Made by a program: the position numbers and the translations under genes | The notes under the pieces: model-generated | The model's input: only the letters and a program-made list of their open reading frames with translations | Told to the model about the DNA's origin: nothing | Databases searched by the model: none | From: Prado023 sp963706885 | Lineage (GTDB): Bacteria > Actinomycetota > Actinomycetes > S36-B12 > CAIYMF01 | Reading direction: 5' to 3' | NCBI GenBank assembly: GCA_963706885.1 | Contig: CAVPNX010000023.1 | Span: forward strand, 25,392 to 89,391 | Length of the DNA stretch: 64,000 nucleotides | Shown here: one piece after another, positions 8,502-18,322 of the stretch | Layout of the letters: every line of letters starts with the position of its first letter | Numbering within the stretch: the stretch's first letter is position 1

Positions 8502-10469
8502 ATGCCCTCCGGCATCGACATGCAGCACATCGACGAGTCCATCCGCCTGCAGGACGACCTGTTCGGGCACCACAACGGCGGCTGGCTCGCTGAGCACGAG
8601 ATCCCCGCCGACCGACCCTCGGACGGGGCCTTCCACGCCCTGCGCGATGCGGCCGAGGCCGATGTGCGGGCGATCATCGAGGCCTCGGCCGCGGAGTCCG
8701 CACCCGGCACCCTGGGGGCGAAGGTGGGCGACCTGTACGCCTCGTTCATGGACGAGGCGGCCGTCGAGGCCCGGGGGCGCGAGCCGCTGGAGGCCGACCT
8801 GGCCGACATCCGTGCAGTGACGGACCTCACCGACCTTCTCGCGGAGATGGCCCGGCTGCAGCTGCAGGGAGCGGTCAGCGGGTTCCTCGCCCCGTACGTC
8901 AACACCGACGCCCAGGACTCCAGCCGCTACATCGTGTACCTCACCCAGGCCGGCCTGGGCCTGCCCGACGAGTCGTACTACCACCAGGAGTCGTTCGCAG
9001 CGATCCGCGAGGCCTACGTGGCCCACATCGCGAGGATGCTGCTGCTGGCCGGATGGGCCGTCGACGCCCCGGCGGCGCAGGCAGCCGCCGACCGGATCAT
9101 GGCGCTGGAGACCGCCATCGCCGACCGGCACTGGAGCAACGTCGACACCCGCGATGCCCTGAAGTCCTACAACCGTCGGGCGCTGGCCGAGGTCCCCGCG
9201 TTCATCGACGGCTACGGGATCCGGGAGTGGCTCACGGCCCTGAGCGCCCCGATGGAGCACGTCGACGAGGTCGTCGTCCGCCAGCCCAGCTACGTCGAGT
9301 CGCTGCCCGCGCTGCTGGCCGACCAGCCGCTGGACGCATGGCGGGACTGGCTGGCGTGGGCGGTCGTGCGCAATGGCGCGTCGCTGCTGGACGCCGAGAT
9401 CGTGCAGGCGAACTTCGACTTCTACGGCACCACCCTCAGCGGGTCCCCCCAGCTGCGTGAGCGGTGGAAGCGCGGCGTGGGGCTGGTCGAGGGATCCCTG
9501 GGCGAGGCGGTCGGCGAGCTGTACGTGGGCAAGCACTTCCCGCCGGAGGCCAAGGCACGCATGGTCGAGCTCGTGGCGAACCTCGTGGCCGCCTACCACG
9601 CGCGACTCGAGGTCCTGGAGTGGATGAGCCCCGAGACCCGCGAGCGCGCCCTGGAGAAGCTTGCGTCGTTCACCCCGAAGATCGGCTACCCGGACAAGTG
9701 GCGCGACTACACGTCGCTGGAGATCTCGGCAGGCGACCTCATCGGCAACGTCCGACGGGCGTCGCTGTTCGAGGCCCGTCACATGTGGGCCAAGCTCGGC
9801 GGACCGGTGGATCGCCTCGAGTGGTTCATGACCCCGCAGACGGTCAACGCCTACTACAACCCGGGCATGAACGAGATCGTGTTCCCGGCTGCGATCCTGC
9901 AGCCGCCGTTCTTCGACATGGACGCCGACGACGCGGTCAACTACGGCGCGATCGGGGCGGTCATCGGTCACGAGATCGGCCACGGGTTCGACGACCAGGG
10001 CTCCCGCTACGACGGCACCGGCAACCTCGTCGACTGGTGGACCGACGAGGATCGCGCCCGCTTCGACGAGCTGGCCGCCCGCCTGATCGCCCAGTACGAC
10101 GGCCTGGTGCCCCGCGGACTGCCCGAGGGCAACGGCGTGAACGGGGCGCTGACGGTGGGGGAGAACATCGGGGACCTCGGTGGTGTCGCCGTGGCGTTCG
10201 AGGCCTACCGCCTGAGCCTGGGCGGTGAGCCGGCCCCCGTCATCGACGGACTGACCGGTGAGCAGCGCTTCTTCCTGGGCTGGGCCCAGGCGTGGCGGAG
10301 CAAGCACCGCGAGGCGCGGGCGATCCAGCTGCTGGCCATCGACCCGCACTCACCGGACGAGTTCCGCTGCAACATCGTGAGCAACCTCACGGAGTTCCAC
10401 GAGGCGTTCGACGTCAGGCCCGGCGACGGGATGTGGCGCGAGCCCGAGGACCGCGTGGTGATCTGGTAG
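8502..10469 (+). CDS. M13 family zinc metallopeptidase (PepO/neprilysin type)
   Basis: Zinc endopeptidase of 655 residues that cleaves short peptides. The HEIGH zinc motif is at about residues 490-494, followed by the third-ligand motif GENIGDLGG and the C-terminal DPHSPDEFRCN block, with substrate-binding NAYYNPGMNEIVFPAAIL upstream: the full M13 set. No signal peptide or membrane anchor, so it is cytoplasmic like other actinobacterial M13 enzymes. The ATG at 8502 follows AGGAG. A second in-frame ATG six codons on is a less likely start. It converges on the aldo/keto reductase gene with a 13-nt gap. Confidence 0.93.
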   Translation: MPSGIDMQHIDESIRLQDDLFGHHNGGWLAEHEIPADRPSDGAFHALRDAAEADVRAIIEASAAESAPGTLGAKVGDLYASFMDEAAVEARGREPLEADLADIRAVTDLTDLLAEMARLQLQGAVSGFLAPYVNTDAQDSSRYIVYLTQAGLGLPDESYYHQESFAAIREAYVAHIARMLLLAGWAVDAPAAQAAADRIMALETAIADRHWSNVDTRDALKSYNRRALAEVPAFIDGYGIREWLTALSAPMEHVDEVVVRQPSYVESLPALLADQPLDAWRDWLAWAVVRNGASLLDAEIVQANFDFYGTTLSGSPQLRERWKRGVGLVEGSLGEAVGELYVGKHFPPEAKARMVELVANLVAAYHARLEVLEWMSPETRERALEKLASFTPKIGYPDKWRDYTSLEISAGDLIGNVRRASLFEARHMWAKLGGPVDRLEWFMTPQTVNAYYNPGMNEIVFPAAILQPPFFDMDADDAVNYGAIGAVIGHEIGHGFDDQGSRYDGTGNLVDWWTDEDRARFDELAARLIAQYDGLVPRGLPEGNGVNGALTVGENIGDLGGVAVAFEAYRLSLGGEPAPVIDGLTGEQRFFLGWAQAWRSKHREARAIQLLAIDPHSPDEFRCNIVSNLTEFHEAFDVRPGDGMWREPEDRVVIW

Positions 10470-10482
10470 ACCTACGGGTTCC

Positions 10483-11529
10483 TCACCACTGGTCGTGGAT
10501 CGAGGCGCGCAGGCGCCGGTCGTAGAGGTCGGTGACGGCCGCGGTGAACTCCGCACCCAGTGGGGGGACCAGCCCGGCCGCGGCGTTGTCCCGGGCCTGC
10601 TCGGCGGACCTTGCCCCGGGGATGACCGTGGTGACGCCGTCGAGCTGCGCGACCCAGGCCAGGGCGGCGCGCGCCGGTGACAGGTCGCGCGAGGCGGCCA
10701 GGGCGGCGAACTCCCGGGCAGCCCGCACCCCGTCGTCGTAGTCGACACCGGAGAACGTCTCACCACGGTCGAAGGACTCCCCGTGCCGGTTGTAGGTCCG
10801 GTGGTCATCGGCGGCGAAGGTGGTGGTCTCGCTGTACCGCCCCGACAGCAGGCCGCTGGCCAGCGGGACGCGGGCGATGATCCCCACGCCGGCGTCGCGG
10901 GCGGCGGGCAGGACCGCCTCCAGCGGCTTGAGCCGGAAGGCGTTGATGATGATCTGGATGGAGGCCACGCCCGGCCGGGCGATCGCGGCCAGCGCCTGGT
11001 CGACGGTCTCCACGCTGACGCCGTACGCCGCCATCACGCCCTCGGCGACCAGCGTGTCGAGGTTGTCGAACACCTCGTCGCTGGTGATCACGTCACTCGG
11101 TGGGCAGTGCAGCTGCACCAGGTCCAGGGTGTCGGTGCGCAGGTTCGCCCGCGAGCGGTCGGTCCAGGTGCGGAAGTTGGCCATCGAGTAGTTCTCGCGG
11201 CGCTGCTCGGCGCGCCGGCCCATCTTCGTCGCCACGAACACGTCCAGCCCCGGGTTGGCGGCCAGGAACTCGGCGATCGTCTGCTCGCTGCGGCCGTCGC
11301 CGTACACGTCAGCGGTGTCGAACATGGTGACGCCGGCGTCGACGGACGCGCGCCAGCACGGCACAGGGCGTCCTCCGGCTGGACCTGCCCCCAGTCGGCG
11401 CCGAGCTGCCACGTGCCCAGGGAGATGACCGAGACGGCCCGCCCCGTCCGGCCCAGGACGCGCGCGGGCATGGTCCCGGCGACCGCGCCTGCGGCGGATC
11501 GCCGGTCCGGATCGGGCGTCAGCGTCCAT
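10483..11529 (-). CDS. Aldo/keto reductase, with an internal out-of-frame segment
   Basis: NADPH-dependent oxidoreductase of the AKR superfamily, TIM barrel. The last 285 codons hold TMFDTADVYGDGRSEQ (active-site Asp and Tyr), the FVATKMGR lysine region and VTTVIPGARS near the cofactor site. The N-terminal family motif LGRTGRAVSVISLGTWQLG is read in another frame (ATG at 11471 down to about 11360). The ATG at 11529 has an excellent GGAGG site and is in frame with the C-terminal part, so two compensating indels, near 11480-11520 and 11350-11375, are needed. This is probably sequencing error. It follows galK by 12 nt from that start, so the two may be one operon. Confidence 0.85.
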   Translation of the reverse strand: MDADARSGPAIRRRRGRRDHARARPGPDGAGRLGHLPGHVAARRRLGAGPAGGRPVPCWRASVDAGVTMFDTADVYGDGRSEQTIAEFLAANPGLDVFVATKMGRRAEQRRENYSMANFRTWTDRSRANLRTDTLDLVQLHCPPSDVITSDEVFDNLDTLVAEGVMAAYGVSVETVDQALAAIARPGVASIQIIINAFRLKPLEAVLPAARDAGVGIIARVPLASGLLSGRYSETTTFAADDHRTYNRHGESFDRGETFSGVDYDDGVRAAREFAALAASRDLSPARAALAWVAQLDGVTTVIPGARSAEQARDNAAAGLVPPLGAEFTAAVTDLYDRRLRASIHDQW

Positions 11530-11541
11530 CAGGGTCCTCCA

Positions 11542-12726
11542 TCACTCGGTGGCGGTCGGGGCGACCTGGTCGATCCGGCGGGCGCCGGCGGCGGGGGTGA
11601 CGGTCCGGAAGGTGGGGGCGGCCAGGCCCTCGCGGGTCAGCGCCTCACGCACCGAGGCCTGGACCTGGGCGACGTCGGCGGGCCGGCAGAGCGTCACCAC
11701 GTTGCCCCCGAATCCGCCGCCGGTCATCCGGGCTGCCGTCGCCCCACCCACAACTGCGGCGGACACGGCGACGTCGAGCTCCGGGCAGCTGACCTCGTAG
11801 TCGCGCGAGAGGGAGGTGTGCGACCCGGCGAACGCCCTGCCCAGCGCCGGGGCATCGGCCTCCTCGAACGCGCGGACCGCGTCGGCGACCCGAGCCTGCT
11901 CGGTGATCACATGCCGCGCACGGCGGGCGTCGGGCTCGGGCAGCGCATCGACCCGCGAGATCTCGCCCAACGGGACCTCGGCCAGGTACGTGACCCCGAG
12001 TGTGGCGGCAGCGCGCTCACAGGACGCCCGGCGATCCGCGTAGGCGCCGTCAGCCAGGTCGTGGCGCACGTTGGTGTCGATGAGCAGGACCTGCAGGCCC
12101 AGGCGGTCCAGGTGCAGGGGGACCGGCTGGGTCGCCAGCGTCGCGGAGTCCAGCAGCAGGGCACTGTCGGGCTGGGCGAGCATCGACACGGCCTGGTCCA
12201 TGATCCCGCAGGGGACGTGGGCGTACTCGTGCTCGACCTGCTGGGCGGCCAGCGCGATCTCCATCGGGGCGACCTCGACCCCACCGAGGGCGATCACGGC
12301 GCTGAGCACGGCGCACTCCAGGGACGCCGAGGAGGACAGCCCGGCGCCCAGGGGGAGGTCCGCGTCGATCGACAGGTCCACACCTCCGACGTACCACCCG
12401 CGGTCCGCGGCGACCGCCAGCGCACCGACCACGTACCCGAGCCACCCGTTGGCCGCGGTGGGGTCGAACGTCGCGAGGTCGACCGTGGCGATCGGCCCGT
12501 TGACCTGGCGCGAGTGCAGGGCGAGGCGTCCGTCGGTGCGGGGCGAGACTGCGCACATGGTGCCCAGGTCGATGGCCATCGGCAGCACGTTCCCACCGTT
12601 GTAGTCGGTGTGCTCGCCGATCAGGTTCACCCGACCGGGGGCGAACGTGATGGCCTCCGGGGCGGTGCCGAAGAGCGTCTGGTGCCGGTTGTGCGCCTGC
12701 TCGGCGCGTTGTGCGTCGTCGATCAT
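11542..12726 (-). CDS. galK: Galactokinase
   Basis: GHMP-family kinase phosphorylating galactose at C1 in the Leloir pathway. 394 residues. The galactokinase signature GRVNLIGEHTDYNGG is near residue 30, the ATP-binding PLGAGLSSSASLE at about 115, and the motif MTGGGFGGNVV near the C-terminus. The ATG at 12726 has AGGAGGAG upstream; an in-frame ATG earlier lacks one. It is divergent from the arabinose operon across a 378-bp regulatory gap. galT and galE are not in the window. Confidence 0.95.
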   Translation of the reverse strand: MIDDAQRAEQAHNRHQTLFGTAPEAITFAPGRVNLIGEHTDYNGGNVLPMAIDLGTMCAVSPRTDGRLALHSRQVNGPIATVDLATFDPTAANGWLGYVVGALAVAADRGWYVGGVDLSIDADLPLGAGLSSSASLECAVLSAVIALGGVEVAPMEIALAAQQVEHEYAHVPCGIMDQAVSMLAQPDSALLLDSATLATQPVPLHLDRLGLQVLLIDTNVRHDLADGAYADRRASCERAAATLGVTYLAEVPLGEISRVDALPEPDARRARHVITEQARVADAVRAFEEADAPALGRAFAGSHTSLSRDYEVSCPELDVAVSAAVVGGATAARMTGGGFGGNVVTLCRPADVAQVQASVREALTREGLAAPTFRTVTPAAGARRIDQVAPTATE

Positions 12727-12819
12727 CTCGGCGGTCTCCTCCTGGGCGTGTCCATGACCCGTGACCATTCTGCCCGGCGCGGGTCCGGCACGTCGGATCA
12801 CGTGGCTGCGGCGGCATCA

Positions 12820-12833
12820 TGTTACCGCTCCCA
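12820..12833. promoter_or_regulatory. Candidate LacI-family operator upstream of galK
   Basis: TGTTACCGCTCCCA has the LacI-family layout of two imperfect arms around a central CG. It lies about 95 bp upstream of galK within the 378-bp divergent gap (12727-13104). That gap holds no gene and otherwise contains only the araB promoter/operator and an AT-richer stretch near 12990-13015. Confidence 0.35.
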
Positions 12834-13042
12834 CGCCGACGTGGCTCGTAGTGGTGGCCAGGGCCGCTGCGGGCATGGTCGCAACGACGCGGATGCCCCC
12901 ATCGGGAGCGGTCGCCACGTATTCGTGCGGGACAGCGAGCCCGCGGAGGCCCGCGGCGGGGCTCGTGCCACCGAAGTGGTCCCGGTGAACCGCTCGTTAC
13001 CAAATCGTTATCGACACACGGCGAGTCGGGGACGTCCAGCGC

Positions 13043-13071
13043 TTGACTCCGATCTTGTTAGCGCTAACTAT
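13043..13071 (+). promoter_or_regulatory. araB promoter with an overlapping LacI-type operator
   Basis: TTGACT (13043-13048), a 17-nt spacer and AACTAT (13066-13071) form a good sigma-70 type promoter 34 nt before the araB start. The spacer and -10 contain the perfect 12-bp palindrome GTTAGCGCTAAC (13057-13068), a typical LacI-family operator. A bound repressor would block RNA polymerase. The LacI-family gene at 21340 in the same operon is the obvious candidate. Confidence 0.8.
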
Positions 13072-13104
13072 TGGCCCAGACGGGACAAGAGGGTGAGGTG
13101 CGAG

Positions 13105-14787
13105 GTGGACGGCCAGCGCGAGTCCTACGTGATCGGGGTCGACTTCGGGTCCCTGTCCGGCCGCGCCGTGGTGGTCCGGGTCAGCGACGGGGTGGAGCTC
13201 GCGGGCGCCTCGCTGGACTACCCGCACGCCGTCCTGGACCGGGTCCTGCCCGACGGCATCACCCCGCTGGGACCCGACTGGGCCCTGCAGGTCCCCAGCG
13301 ACTACGTCGACGTCCTGCGCACCGCCGTTCCCGAGGCGGTCCGCGCAGCGGGGATCGACCCCGCGGACGTGATCGGCATCGGCACCGACTTCACCGCCTG
13401 CACGATGGTCCCGACCACCACCGACGGCACGCCGCTCAACGAGCTCCCCGAGTTCGCCAGCAACCCGCACGCCTACGTCAAGCTCTGGAAGCACCACGCC
13501 GCGCAGCCCCAGGCCGATCGGATCAACGCCCTGGCCGCCGAGCGCGGCGAGTCGTGGCTGCCGCGCTACGGCGGGCTCATCTCCTCGGAGTGGGAGTTCG
13601 CCAAGGGCCTGCAGGTGCTGGAGGAGGCCCCCGAGGTCTACGCCGCGATGGACCGCTGGGTCGAGGCCGCGGACTGGATCATCTGGCAGCTGTGCGGCAC
13701 CTACGTGCGCAACGCCTGCACCGCCGGCTACAAGGGGATCCTCCAGGACGGCGCCTACCCCTCGCGGGAGTTCCTCGCCGCGCTGAACCCCGACTTCGCC
13801 GACTTCGTGGCCAGCAAGCTCGAGCACCCGATCGGGCAGCTGGGCGCCCGCGCCGGGGGCCTCACCGCCCAGGCCGCGGAATGGACCGGCCTGCGCCCGG
13901 GCATCGCCGTGGCGGTCGGCAACGTGGACGCCCACGTCACCGCCCCGGCCGCCCAGGCCGTCGAGCCGGGCCAGATGGTCGCGATCATGGGCACCTCGAC
14001 CTGCCACGTGATGAACGGCGAGTCCCTGCACGAGGTCCCCGGGATGTGCGGGGTCGTCGACGGCGGGATCACCGCGGGGCTCTGGGGCTACGAGGCCGGC
14101 CAGAGCGGCGTCGGCGACATCTTCGGCTGGTTCGTCGACACCAGCGTTCCGGCCAGCTACGCGCAGGCCGCTGCCGAGGCCGGGGTCTCCCTGCACGAGC
14201 ACCTGACCGCGCTGGCAGCCCAGCAGCGGGTGGGCGAGCATGGTCTGGTCGCCCTGGACTGGCACAGCGGCAACCGCTCGGTGCTGGTCGACCACGAGCT
14301 CTCCGGGGTGATCGTCGGCCAGACCCTGAGCACCCGGCCCGAGGACCAGTACCGGGCCCTGATGGAGTCCACGGCCTTCGGCACGCGCCGGATCATCGAG
14401 TCCTTCACCGAGTCCGGGATCCCCGTCACCGAGCTGGTCGTCGCCGGCGGACTGCTCAAGAACACGTTCCTCATGCAGATGTACGCCGACGTGACCAACC
14501 TGCCCCTGAGCACGATCGACTCCGCGCAGGGACCGGCCCTCGGCTCGGCGATCCACGCGGCGGTCGCCGCGGGCGCCTACCCGGACGTGCTGGCGGCCTC
14601 GCGGGCGATGGGCCGCTCGATCCGGGGTGTCTACAACCCCGATCCGGCCGATGCGGCCGCCTACGACGAGCTGTACGCCGAGTACCTGCTCCTGCACGAC
14701 TACTTCGGCCGGGGTGCCAACGACGTGATGCACCGGCTCAAGGCCCGCCGTCGTGCTGTGGCTGCCCAGATCGCGGCGGGGGCCTGA
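13105..14787 (+). CDS. araB: L-ribulokinase
   Basis: FGGY-family kinase turning L-ribulose into L-ribulose 5-phosphate. 560 residues, as expected for AraB. The N-terminal phosphate loop GVDFGSLSGRAVVV, the AraB-specific MGTSTCHVMN region and the late VVAGGLLKN motif are visible. The GTG start at 13105 is preceded by a GGTGAGG ribosome site; the frame is open much further upstream, but that part is non-coding and holds the promoter. It is the first gene of the arabinose operon. Two nucleotides of linker and the next ATG follow its stop, so araB and araD are tightly linked. Confidence 0.95.
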   Translation: MDGQRESYVIGVDFGSLSGRAVVVRVSDGVELAGASLDYPHAVLDRVLPDGITPLGPDWALQVPSDYVDVLRTAVPEAVRAAGIDPADVIGIGTDFTACTMVPTTTDGTPLNELPEFASNPHAYVKLWKHHAAQPQADRINALAAERGESWLPRYGGLISSEWEFAKGLQVLEEAPEVYAAMDRWVEAADWIIWQLCGTYVRNACTAGYKGILQDGAYPSREFLAALNPDFADFVASKLEHPIGQLGARAGGLTAQAAEWTGLRPGIAVAVGNVDAHVTAPAAQAVEPGQMVAIMGTSTCHVMNGESLHEVPGMCGVVDGGITAGLWGYEAGQSGVGDIFGWFVDTSVPASYAQAAAEAGVSLHEHLTALAAQQRVGEHGLVALDWHSGNRSVLVDHELSGVIVGQTLSTRPEDQYRALMESTAFGTRRIIESFTESGIPVTELVVAGGLLKNTFLMQMYADVTNLPLSTIDSAQGPALGSAIHAAVAAGAYPDVLAASRAMGRSIRGVYNPDPADAAAYDELYAEYLLLHDYFGRGANDVMHRLKARRRAVAAQIAAGA

Positions 14788-14788
14788 C

Positions 14789-15479
14789 ATGACGATCTCC
14801 CCCGAGGCCCGACCTGCCCTGGATGCCCTGCGCGCCCAGGTGGCCGCCCTGCACGCCGAGCTGACCCGCTACGAGCTGGTGATCTGGACCGCGGGCAACG
14901 TCTCGGCGCGGGTGCCCGGCGCATGACCTGATGGTCATCAAGCCCTCGGGCGTGGCCTACGACGAGCTGTCGGCCGAGCGGATGGTCGTCACCGACCTGT
15001 ACGGCAACCTCGTCGAGGGCGACTCCGCCCCCTCGTCGGACACGGCCGCGCACGCCTACGTGTACCGGCACATGCCCGAGGTCGGCGGCGTGGTGCACAC
15101 GCACTCGACCTACGCCTGCGCCTGGGCGGCCCGCCGCGAGGCCATCCCCTGCGTGCTGACGATGATCGCCGACGAGTTCGGCGGCGAGATCCCGATCGGC
15201 CCGTTCGCCCGGATCGGCGACGACTCGATCGGGGCGGGCATCGTCGACGTCCTGCGGGGCAGTCGCTCGCCGGCCGTCCTGATGGCCAACCACGGCCCGT
15301 TCACGATCGGCCCGGACGCACGCTCGGCGGTCAAGGCCGCCGTGATGCTCGAGGACGTCGCGCGCACGGTGCACATCTCCCGCCAGCTCGGCGAACCCGT
15401 TCCCCTGGCCACCGAGGACATCGATGGCCTGTACGAGCGCTACCAGAACGTCTACGGACAGCACGGAGGACAGCGATGA
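14789..15479 (+). CDS. araD: L-ribulose-5-phosphate 4-epimerase, frameshifted
   Basis: Class II aldolase/epimerase family enzyme producing D-xylulose 5-phosphate, the last step of arabinose entry to the pentose phosphate pathway. About 229 residues. The zinc-binding histidines lie in VVHTHSTYACAWA, with a further His in LMANHGPF. The frame breaks at about 14922: GGCGCATGACC should read so as to give the conserved PGHDLMVIKPSG, so one extra base is present. The first 44 codons are in one frame and the rest in another. Its TGA overlaps the araA ATG. Confidence 0.92.
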
Positions 15480-16982
15480 CCGCCCAGGCACCCGCCCAGA
15501 TCTGGTTCCTCACCGGGAGCCAGACGCTCTACGGCGACGAGGTCCTGGCCCAGGTGGCCGAGCAGTCCGGTGAGATCGCCCGCACGCTCGATGCGTCGGA
15601 CGCGATCCCCTTCGAGGTCGTGTTCAAGCCGGTGCTCAAGGAGGCCGACGCGATCCGGCGCACCATGATCGAGGCGAGCGCCGACGACGCCTGCATCGGC
15701 GTGATCGCGTGGATGCACACGTTCAGCCCGGCCAAGATGTGGATCTCGGGCCTGGAGGCGCTGCGCAAGCCGCTGCTGCACCTGCACACGCAGGCCAACC
15801 GCGACCTGCCGTGGGCGACCATCGACATGGACTTCATGAACCTCAACCAGGCCGCCCACGGCGACCGGGAGTTCGGCTTCGTGCAGACCCGGATGGGCAT
15901 CGCGCGCAAGACCGTCGCCGGCCACGTCAGCGACCCCGTCGTCGCCGAGCGGATCGGGCAGTGGGCGCGGGCCGCAGCAGGGGCCGCCGCCATGCGCTCG
16001 ATGCGCCTGGCCCGCTTCGGGGACAACATGCGCAACGTCGCCGTCACCGAGGGCGACAAGGTCGAGGCCGAGATCCGCTTCGGGGTCTCGGTGAACACCT
16101 ACGGCGTCAACGACCTGGTCGCGGTCGTCGACGCGGTGGCCGAGTCCGAGATCGATGCCCTGGTCGCCGAGTACGCCGACCTGTACGACATCGCCCCCGA
16201 GCTGGCACGCCGGTGCTGCCCGCCACGATGCGCTGCGGTACGGCGCTCGCATCGAGGCGGGCCTGCGCCGGTTCCTCACCGACGGCGGCTTCACGGCCTT
16301 CACCTCGAACTTCGAGGACCTCGGCGGGCTGCGCCAGCTCCCCGGACTGGCCGTCCAGCGGCTGATGGCCGACGGCTACGGGTTCGCCGGTGAGGGCGAC
16401 TGGAAGACCGCGGTGATGGTCCGCACGTTCAAGGTGATGGCCCAGGGCCTGCCCGGCGGCACGTCCTTCATGGAGGACTACACCTACCACCTGGCCCCGG
16501 GCGCGGAGAAGATCCTCGGCGCGCACATGCTCGAGGTCTGCCCGTCGATCACCGACGAGCGCCCGCGCCTGGAGATCCATCCCCTGTCCATCGGCGGTCG
16601 GGAGGACCCGGTCCGCCTGGTCTTCACCGCCACGCCGGCCGCAGGGGTGGTCCTCGGCCTGTGCGATATGGGCGATAGGTTCCGTTTCGTGGCGAACGAG
16701 GTGCAGCTCGTCGCCCCCGACGCGGACCTGCCGAACCTGCCCGTCGCCCGCGCCGTGTGGCGCCCGGCGCCGGACCTGCGCACCTCGGCCGAGGCGTGGA
16801 TCACCGCCGGGGGCCCCCACCACACCGTGCTCACCACGGCCCTGTCCGCGGAGCACCTGTGGGACCTGTCGGAGATCGTCGGCACCGAGCTGGCGCTCAT
16901 CGACAGCACAACAGACATCCGTCACTTCATCCAGGAGCGACGGTGGAGCCAGGCGTACTACCGCCTGGCTCTGGGCTTCTAG
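15476..16982 (+). CDS. araA: L-arabinose isomerase, frameshifted
   Basis: Metal-dependent isomerase converting L-arabinose to L-ribulose. About 501 residues. Early WFLTGSQTLYG, central FGDNMRNVAV, later AFTSNFEDLGGL and metal-site features around SFMEDYTYHL are present. The frame changes near 16202-16206: one extra G in GAGCTGGCACG breaks the sequence expected to run into HAGAARHDALRYG. The start ATG overlaps the araD stop, indicating coupled translation. The set araB-araD-araA is complete and in one direction. Confidence 0.93.
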
Positions 16983-17003
16983 CCCGAAGCCAGGCGCACG
17001 ACC

Positions 17004-17026
17004 CATGGGACGAGCCCCGTCCCATG
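17004..17026 (+). other. Hairpin between araA and the sugar-binding protein gene
   Basis: CATGGGACG (17004-17012) and CGTCCCATG (17018-17026) form a 9-bp stem with a 5-nt loop, 22 nt before the next start codon. No T-run follows, so an RNA processing or stabilising role inside the operon is more likely than full termination. Confidence 0.55.
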
Positions 17027-17048
17027 AACCACCAGGAAGGAATGCTCA

Positions 17049-18176
17049 ATGAGGAAGTACGTATCCGCATTCGCAGCAGCGGGGCTCATCTTCAGCCTCG
17101 CCGCCTGCAGCAGCGGCAGCGAGACCGCCGCGCCCGCCGCGTCCGGCGAGGCGTCAGCTGCGGCCGGCGACTGCACCCCGGGCGAGAAGGGGACCATCGG
17201 TGTGGCCATGCCCACCAAGTCCTCGACCCGCTGGATCGCCGACGGCGACGCCATGGTGGAGCAGCTGACGGCCGCCGGCTACCAGGTCGACCTGCAGTAC
17301 GCCGAGGACGACATCCCGACCCAGGTCTCCCAGGTGGAGAACATGGTCACCAAGGGCGTGCAGATGCTGGTCATCGCCGCGATCGACGGCACGGCCCTGG
17401 GTGACATCCTGAACACGGCCGAGGAGTCCAACATCCCGGTCATCGCCTACGACCGGTTGATCCGCGAGTCGGATGCCGTGGACTACTACTCCACGTTCGA
17501 CAACTTCGGTGTGGGCGTGCTCCAGGCCGAGGCACTGGTTGCCGGCCTCGAGGCCACCGGCCGTGAGGCGCCGTACAACGTCGAGCTGTTCGCCGGGTCC
17601 CCCGACGACAACAACGCGACCTTCTTCTGGAACGGCGCCATGTCGGTCCTGCAGCCGCTGATCGACAAGGGCGACATGGTGGTCGTCTCCGGCCAGACCG
17701 AGTTCGATCAGGCCGCGATCCTGCGGTGGGACCCGGCAACGGCCCAGAAGCGCATGGAGGACCTGCTGACCAGCGCGTACACCACCGAGACCGTTGACGG
17801 CGTCCTCTCGCCGTACGACGGCCTGTCGCTGGGCATCATCGCGGCGCTGAAGGCCAACGGCTACGGCGAGGGCGACAAGCCCCTGTCGGTCGTCACCGGC
17901 CAGGACGCCGAGATCCAGTCCGTCCAGTCCATCAACAAGGACGAGCAGAGCTCGACGGTGTTCAAGGACACCCGCGAGCTGGCGAAGGTCACGGTCGGGA
18001 TGATCGAGGCGATCGGCAACTGCGAGGAGCCCGAGGTCAACGACACCGAGACCTACGACAACGGCGTCAAGGTCGTCCCGAGCTACCTGCTCAAGCCGAT
18101 CACCGTGGTGAAGGCCAACGTCACCGAGGCCCTGGTCGACTCGGGCTACTACACCCAGGAAGAGATCGACGGCTGA
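17049..18176 (+). CDS. Sugar ABC transporter substrate-binding lipoprotein (ChvE/XylF type)
   Basis: Extracellular sugar-binding lipoprotein of 375 residues, periplasmic-binding-protein-4 fold. A basic N-terminus, hydrophobic stretch and lipobox FSLAAC place the lipidated Cys at about residue 20. The mature part starts at GTIGVAMPTKSSTRW, a ChvE-like opening. The ribosome site is AGGAAGGA. Its position after araBDA suggests L-arabinose as ligand, though ChvE relatives also bind galactose, glucose and xylose. It is followed by a strong hairpin, as is usual where the binding protein is made in excess over the membrane subunits. Confidence 0.93.
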   Translation: MRKYVSAFAAAGLIFSLAACSSGSETAAPAASGEASAAAGDCTPGEKGTIGVAMPTKSSTRWIADGDAMVEQLTAAGYQVDLQYAEDDIPTQVSQVENMVTKGVQMLVIAAIDGTALGDILNTAEESNIPVIAYDRLIRESDAVDYYSTFDNFGVGVLQAEALVAGLEATGREAPYNVELFAGSPDDNNATFFWNGAMSVLQPLIDKGDMVVVSGQTEFDQAAILRWDPATAQKRMEDLLTSAYTTETVDGVLSPYDGLSLGIIAALKANGYGEGDKPLSVVTGQDAEIQSVQSINKDEQSSTVFKDTRELAKVTVGMIEAIGNCEEPEVNDTETYDNGVKVVPSYLLKPITVVKANVTEALVDSGYYTQEEIDG

Positions 18177-18211
18177 TCCTCACCCACCTGCCCACGGGCA
18201 CACGGTGAGAA

Positions 18212-18255
18212 GGTGGGTGGTGGTCGCAGAGCACATCCTGCAACCACCACCCACC
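18212..18255 (+). other. Strong hairpin after the sugar-binding protein gene
   Basis: GGTGGGTGGTGGT (18212-18224) and its exact reverse complement (18243-18255) make a 13-bp stem around an 18-nt loop in the 146-bp gap before the ATPase gene. No T-run follows. A partial transcription block or 3'-end protector giving excess binding-protein mRNA is inferred. Confidence 0.7.
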
Positions 18256-18322
18256 ACAACCCGCACCACGGCAGCAGCCACGCTGCCACCCAGACCACGG
18301 AGCCACACGGAGGCTGTCAGAC

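Noticed and set aside
10783..14787. A plus-strand open frame of over 1,300 codons
   Set aside because: Only the last 560 codons are araB. The upstream part is antisense to galK and the aldo/keto reductase gene and has no family features; it stays open because of GC bias.
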